DNA from: Gyrodactylus bullatarudis
Lineage: Eukaryota; Platyhelminthes; Monogenea; Gyrodactylidea; Gyrodactylidae
DNA length: 64,000 bases
Reading direction: 5' to 3'
NCBI GenBank assembly: GCA_012064415.1
Contig: SSNU01000144.1
Span: forward strand, 485,084 to 549,083
The notes beneath the pieces are model-generated. The model ran no database searches. It saw only the letters and a list, made by a program, of their open reading frames with translations, and was not told the DNA's origin. Of the stretch, positions 60,107 to 64,000 are shown in pieces (within the stretch, counting starts at the first letter, position 1; each line of letters begins with the position of its first letter). The translations under genes and the position numbers were made by a program.

Positions 60107-60720
60107 TTTCAATAAAATATCTTATGAATCTCAATTTCCCTTACAATTTTTTTTTTCTTCGAAATTATACATTTATTAAATTTAAAAGAAAATCATTATT
60201 ATAAAGAAATTATTACAAAATTAGTTTTTTGAAAAGTTAAAATAACAGATCGACCTTGTCATTGGGAAATCTGCAGTGTTGGCTCATAATTAGTCAAACT
60301 TCACTATTTCCTCAAAAAGTTAGGAGCAGTCGAAAAGTCAGATACTGAAATTCCATGATATTTTCGAATAAATATTCGATCAAAAAGATAAGATTAATGA
60401 AGGTGGGGGAAAAGAAGGGATTTTGAATAGTCAATTTTAGATCTTATATGACAAATTATAGATTAATTTTAGTTTGTTGTTCCGATCTTTGCTTATAAGT
60501 CCCAGTTTATGGTTACAATTACATTCATTACATTACCCTAGATGTATTCATCGTTTAATATTAAACTTAATAATGAAGACAACTCATTTTAACCTAAATC
60601 AGATGAGTATATTCGTGAACCAAAGATATTCATCCCTGCATCTGCAAGGAATAAATTCAATTATCTCACTCGTCTTTTGATTGATTTAAAAAAAAAAAAT
60701 ATTCAAGTTTTAAGAGACAT

Positions 60721-60762
60721 TTAAGTAGCGACAAAAGCAGTGAGTGTAATAAGGAATTTCAT
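60721..60762 (-). pseudogene. gene B copy with internal deletion (13 codons left)
   Basis: The promoter, start and first codons (MKFLITLTAF) match gene B. The frame then jumps into the gene B 3' UTR (AAATGTCTCTT), so most of the signal peptide and the whole mature peptide are deleted, leaving 13 codons and TAA. The TATA box upstream (about 60796-60803) is kept. It is the B half of a third divergent pair, whose intergenic region is split by the Penelope insertion. Confidence 0.7.
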
Positions 60763-60877
60763 GTTCGATGTTGAATCAAACACTAAAGACTCTTCTATTT
60801 ATACTTGATGTCAGTTAATTTCTTAATTAATACAGAGAGTACTTTCATCTTTATAGCTCAGAAACTTTTTCAATTTA

Positions 60878-62034
60878 TCTGTTTTCAATGAAGAACTCAT
60901 TGTGAGGATTCAGAAGACAAGTGAATATTTAGTAATAAAGCTTATATTTCACCGGGTATCATTAGACTCTTACACCGGCTAGATATATATACAATTTTAA
61001 ACCTGATAAAATGTTTAATAAAATCCTCTGATTCGTTCAATCGGATTTGAGCACAATAAAGGCGGAAGGAGGGATTGGTTGTTTTTCTCCAGGATCATTG
61101 TTTCCTCCTAACGTATCTATCCATCGTTGGCTGCTTACTTAGACTTATACGTTTTCTGCCCTTCTTAATTAATGCAGGTGCAGGTTTCTTATCATTTTTA
61201 TTTCTGCTAATTACAGGTTGAGAGATGATTAGATTATCAACTTTCGTTGACTTTTCTGAGTTTTCACTTTTTCTCTCATTTGTACTTGTTGCTGGGGTAG
61301 AGGACTGTAGTTGATCATGATTGTATTGAGACGTAGATTCAACTACTTGCTCATTTTGTTCACTAATTGAATTAACTGCATTGTTCTCTGTAATTTGGGT
61401 TGAGCTAGCAACAGAACTCTCCGCTAATAACTTTGCAACCTTTGCTAACTTTTTCTTGTTCGTGAAACACTTCTTACCTGTGATACCTAATTGTGTAGCT
61501 AGTTTCTTTTGCTTGCACAAATCAGGCTTGTGTACTTTGATATAATGGGCTTCAGCCTTCCCCAGGACTTGTTCTCTCACAGTACGACAGTCACTTGGAT
61601 TGGCTTGGAACAAGATACTGAAATTGCTCACATCAGCAGTATGGTTTGTTGCCATTAGATGTTCTTGTACCGCCGACCCAAGGTTTCCCATTCTCAGATG
61701 CTCCTTCATTCGCGCCTTCACAGGTCTCACTGTTTGGCCGACGTAGGCAGATCCACATTTACATTTGAAAAGATAAATTACTCCTTTCTTTTCCAACCAG
61801 GGCACTGAATCTTTGTTTAGGTCAGGAATTAATTTTGTTGTTTTCGGTAAAATATGTAGTTTGTGACCAGGAAACGTCTTTTTTGTAATCTCGAACCGTT
61901 TTTTATTCAGGATTTGATGTGCTGCGTCCCCTTTGAAAGGCAACTTCAAATAAATCGGAATCAATTGGACCTATTCTTTCTCAGCTTTCGATCTCAGGTT
62001 TGAGTGCTTATCGATAAAAGCTTCGGGAACTCTC
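60878..62034 (-). mobile_element. 5'-truncated Penelope-like retroelement
   Basis: About 1.16 kb inserted into the promoter region between a B and an A copy. TTCAATTTA stands on both sides (60869-60877 and 62035-62043), as a 9-bp target-site duplication. Only the 3' part of the element remains: the end of the coding region with the GIY-YIG endonuclease, then about 215 bp of 3' sequence. No reverse transcriptase core is present. 5' truncation is typical of target-primed insertion. Confidence 0.8.
61095..61964 (-). pseudogene. Penelope-like element C-terminus with GIY-YIG endonuclease domain
   Basis: About 289 codons are open. Residues about 60-150 form a GIY-YIG module: GVIYLFKCKCGSAYVGQT with the two signature motifs, then RPVKARMKEHL containing the catalytic-type Arg. 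A cysteine pair (KCKC) sits between them, as in Penelope endonucleases, and QVLGKAEAHYI stands near the module end. The C-terminal 130 residues are Ser/Thr/Gln-rich and then basic (GRKRISLSKQ). Upstream in the same frame a TAG stop (about 61972) separates it from a further 20 codons of element sequence. With the reverse transcriptase missing, it is not an active element. The domain assignment is by motif recognition. Confidence 0.8.
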
Positions 62035-62164
62035 TTCAATTTAAACAGCGTTGAAGTTTTCGTTCTCTAATCATTTCCTTCAAAACTCTCTCGGGAGAAT
62101 TTACAATCAATTAGCTTTACTCAGAGTATAAATACCTTGGATTTCTGTGTAACTCTCAACAAAT

Positions 62165-62197
62165 ATGAAATTCATTCAAGAGGCCATCAAAACATAA
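62165..62197 (+). pseudogene. truncated gene A start, copy 1
   Basis: The full gene A promoter, with TATAAATA about 38 nt upstream, leads into ATG, but after MKFI the gene A sequence is replaced; the frame ends after 10 codons. The sequence that follows (62200-62260) resembles the palindrome spacer with substitutions (TTTGAGTTAGT, then GATAACA). The promoter may still transcribe a non-coding RNA. Confidence 0.65.
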
Positions 62198-62296
62198 ATC
62201 GAAATTTCCCAGACATTTGAGTTAGTTTGGATAACAGTTACAAAACGCATCCCTTTTTAAATCTTACACTAAAGACTCTTCTAAATTCGGTGAGGA

Positions 62297-62645
62297 TAAA
62301 AATATAGAGAATCGTTTTGATTTCAGCGTATTTGAATTTGTATTGAAAATCAAGAATTCTGAAGAATAAAGTCTTTTGATATTTGCAAGATATTTTCTGG
62401 CCTATTGGTGGTGACACAAGCATGGAAAACAATGACAGAAATTACAGAAACTTTGAGTTAGTGTTGATAACATTATCGAAACGTATCTCTTGACCAAAGA
62501 TAAGGTGCCATACAAGCTTTTTATGAACATCTTTCTTCATTACTGATTCCCTTTTGCAAATATCAAAAGACTTTATTCTTCAGAATTCTTGATTTTCAAT
62601 ACAAATTCAAATACGCTGAAATCAAAACGATTCTCTATATTTTTA
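62297..62645. repeat. second palindrome centre with spacer in opposite orientation
   Basis: Arms of about 92 bp (62297-62388 and 62554-62645) are identical to the inner ends of the large palindrome. The 165 bp between them (62389-62553) is the exact reverse complement of 59101-59265. So the same hairpin exists twice in the window with its centre flipped. Confidence 0.88.
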
Positions 62646-62840
62646 TTAGAAATCTCGTTTAAAATTATTTCTTGTCTTTGAATGGTTTTTGCTACTTTAT
62701 CGGGATTAAAATATTCGTTTCAGAGTATACCTGGATTTCTTTTGTAAAAGTTCAAAGTGTTTTAGATTTTATTAAATCATTTTAAAGAAAAAATATTCAA
62801 GATTCAAGAGACATTTATTGAGTTCAAATCGTAAACTTTA

Positions 62841-62948
62841 CTAAGGCAAATTGATAACGTCTGGCCTACTGGTGGTGACACGAGGACGGTAAACACTGGC
62901 AGAAGTTGCTAGTACAACAAAAGCAGCGAGTATAATAAGGAATTTCAT
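62841..62948 (-). CDS. gene B, third intact copy
   Basis: An intact 35-aa precursor identical to the palindrome copies, offset 3,288 bp from the right-arm gene. TATA box (minus strand, 62982-62989) and AATAAA (about 62814-62819) are present. Its divergent partner at 63185 is a truncated gene A. Confidence 0.68.
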   Translation of the reverse strand: MKFLIILAAFVVLATSASVYRPRVTTSRPDVINLP

Positions 62949-63184
62949 GTTCGATGTTGAATCAAACACTAAAGACTCTTCTATTTATACTTGATGTCAG
63001 TTAATTACTTAATTAATACAGAGAGTACTTTTATCTTTATAGCTCAGAAACCTCTTCAATTTAAACAGCGTTGAAGTTTTCGTTCTCTAATCATTTCCTT
63101 CAAAACTCTCTCGGGAGAATTTACAATCAATTAGCTTTACTCAGAGTATAAATACCTTGGATTTCTGTGTAACTCTCAACAAAT

Positions 63185-63217
63185 ATGAAATTCATTCAAG
63201 AGGCCATCAAAACATAA
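63185..63217 (+). pseudogene. truncated gene A start, copy 2
   Basis: Tandem copy of 62165-62197: intact promoter, ATG and MKFI followed by unrelated codons and a stop after 10 residues. Confidence 0.65.
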
Positions 63218-63399
63218 ATCGAAATTTCCCAGACATTTGAGTTAGTTTGGATAACAGTTACAAAACGCATCCCTTTTTAAATCTTACACTAAAGACTCTT
63301 CTAAATTCGGTGAGGATAAAAATATAGAGAATCGTTTTGATTTCAGCGTATTTGAATTTGTATTGAAAATCAAGAATTCTGAAGAATAAAGTCTTTTGG

Positions 63400-63450
63400 T
63401 GGAACGAGAAGTCCCATTACCATTATGTGATTTCAATAAAATTTCTTATG
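63400..63450 (+). pseudogene. gene A 3' tail fragment
   Basis: After the tandem repeat breaks off, the sequence reads GGTGGAACGAGAAGTCCCAT and continues through TGTGATTTCAATAAAA. This matches the last codons, stop and poly(A) signal of gene A with a few substitutions. It marks the recombination junction that truncated this copy. Confidence 0.65.
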
Positions 63451-64000
63451 AATCTCAATTTTCTTCCAATTGTAGTTTCTTAGATTTTTTTGAATTTATA
63501 ACCCGATGTTTTTTATCGCGTTTGAATTTGGTTTTTTTTTCTAGGAAAAATTATGTTCATTCGTCTTTTGCCGACTCATTTTAATTTTGAAATTTATTCA
63601 TACTCTTTGTGAAGTGCTTATTTCATCTAAGTTATTGTGTTATGTTTAGACTCTATATTTGCGATAGGACTTTACTTTCTGATACAACTGTACTTTCTTA
63701 CTACCAGATATTTCTTTCATTGATTTTCATTATTGCCCTCATATGAACCTTGTCATTGAATTTTTTTCTGACTGCTTAAATCGAATTCTTAAAATTCAGT
63801 TCTGCTTCTGACCGTTTTGTTTCAAGATATAAACCCAATGGACATTAAGGCTCTAGGTGATTTTCGCACTCACTTAAAACCCCTTAGATCTATACAGTTT
63901 CATCTTAGATTAGTTTTCATTTATACGGTATCAAATTCTACCAGTATTATTTACAACTAAGTTATCAACGTGTGTATTAATCAAATTCTCTTTCATAGAT
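63451..64000. other. AT-rich right edge, nothing recognised
   Basis: After the gene A tail fragment the sequence shows no cluster-related repeats and no coding exon. Confidence 0.5.

Larger units (their letters stand above)
57681..60685. repeat. near-perfect 1,420-bp palindrome carrying two A/B gene pairs
   Basis: The left arm (57681-59100) is the reverse complement of the right arm (59266-60685). Every position checked sums to 118,366, so there are no net length differences, including a shared run of ten A/T. The 165-bp spacer is not complementary to itself. Each arm carries gene A pointing outward and gene B pointing toward the centre. Near-identity means a recent duplication or continuing gene conversion. 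The remaining 0.6 kb of each arm outside gene A shows only a duplicated 68-codon frame (57686-57892 and 60474-60680) with no coding support. Confidence 0.9.
62033..63399. repeat. 1,020-bp tandem duplication, second unit partial
   Basis: 62033-63052 repeats from 63053 at an offset of exactly 1,020 bp, and the copies agree to about 63399. Each unit starts with the gene A promoter and a truncated gene A start. The first unit continues through 92 bp of palindrome arm, the inverted spacer, the full B-side arm and the B promoter. The second breaks off inside the arm sequence and joins a gene A 3' tail. Confidence 0.85.

Noticed and set aside
1..64000. CRISPR arrays, operons, bacterial promoters
   Set aside because: The window is spliced eukaryotic DNA; no regularly spaced short direct repeats or prokaryotic gene organisation were seen.

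Overview
The window is eukaryotic nuclear DNA, very AT-rich (by eye roughly two-thirds A+T). It has spliced genes with GT-AG introns, AATAAA poly(A) signals, TATA and CCAAT promoters, and many decayed transposons. The recognisable proteins are animal ones: a kekkon-like LRR-Ig receptor, an NSRP1/CCDC55 homologue, a SNX9/18/33-family sorting nexin and an Ig-domain gene. With the Penelope, mariner, piggyBac and integrase-type remnants, the base composition fits an arthropod, possibly a parasitic copepod such as a sea louse. The species call is inference and nothing here proves it.

Layout. 1-20 kb shows no gene I can defend: microsatellites, two decayed foldback repeats and one orphan coding-like fragment. 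20.1-25.3 kb holds a possible promoter and first exon, and a transposon remnant at 21.5-22.1 kb. 25.3-34.1 kb is the gene-dense part: a single-coding-exon LRR-Ig membrane protein (+), then NSRP1 (-, 7 exons), then the SH3-PX-BAR sorting nexin (+, 10 exons). NSRP1 and the sorting nexin start head to head 128 bp apart. Between them they carry six or seven introns of only 25-36 bp, which is extraordinarily short for an animal. 34.9-35.4 kb has a small putative secreted-peptide gene (-). 36.3-53.05 kb holds an Ig-domain gene (+): a signal-peptide exon, an intron of about 14.8 kb full of transposon remains, and two Ig-coding exons whose Ig fold has lost both canonical cysteines. Its 3' end is not found.

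54-63.5 kb is the most unusual part. It holds a cluster of miniature, apparently intronless, TATA-driven genes for short secreted peptides. Gene A encodes 69 aa, gene B 35 aa (predicted mature peptide about 18 aa) and gene C 21 aa. A and B form divergent pairs sharing a 236-bp bidirectional promoter. One pair lies in each arm of a 1,420-bp palindrome with a 165-bp spacer. Two further, damaged pairs lie to the right; a 5'-truncated Penelope-like retroelement has inserted into the promoter of one, leaving a 9-bp target duplication. The palindrome centre recurs 3.3 kb away with its 165-bp spacer inverted. Start-lost, truncated and promoter-only relics surround the intact copies. I do not recognise the peptide family. 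Gene B has the look of a short proline/arginine-containing defence or venom-type peptide, but that is speculation from composition only.
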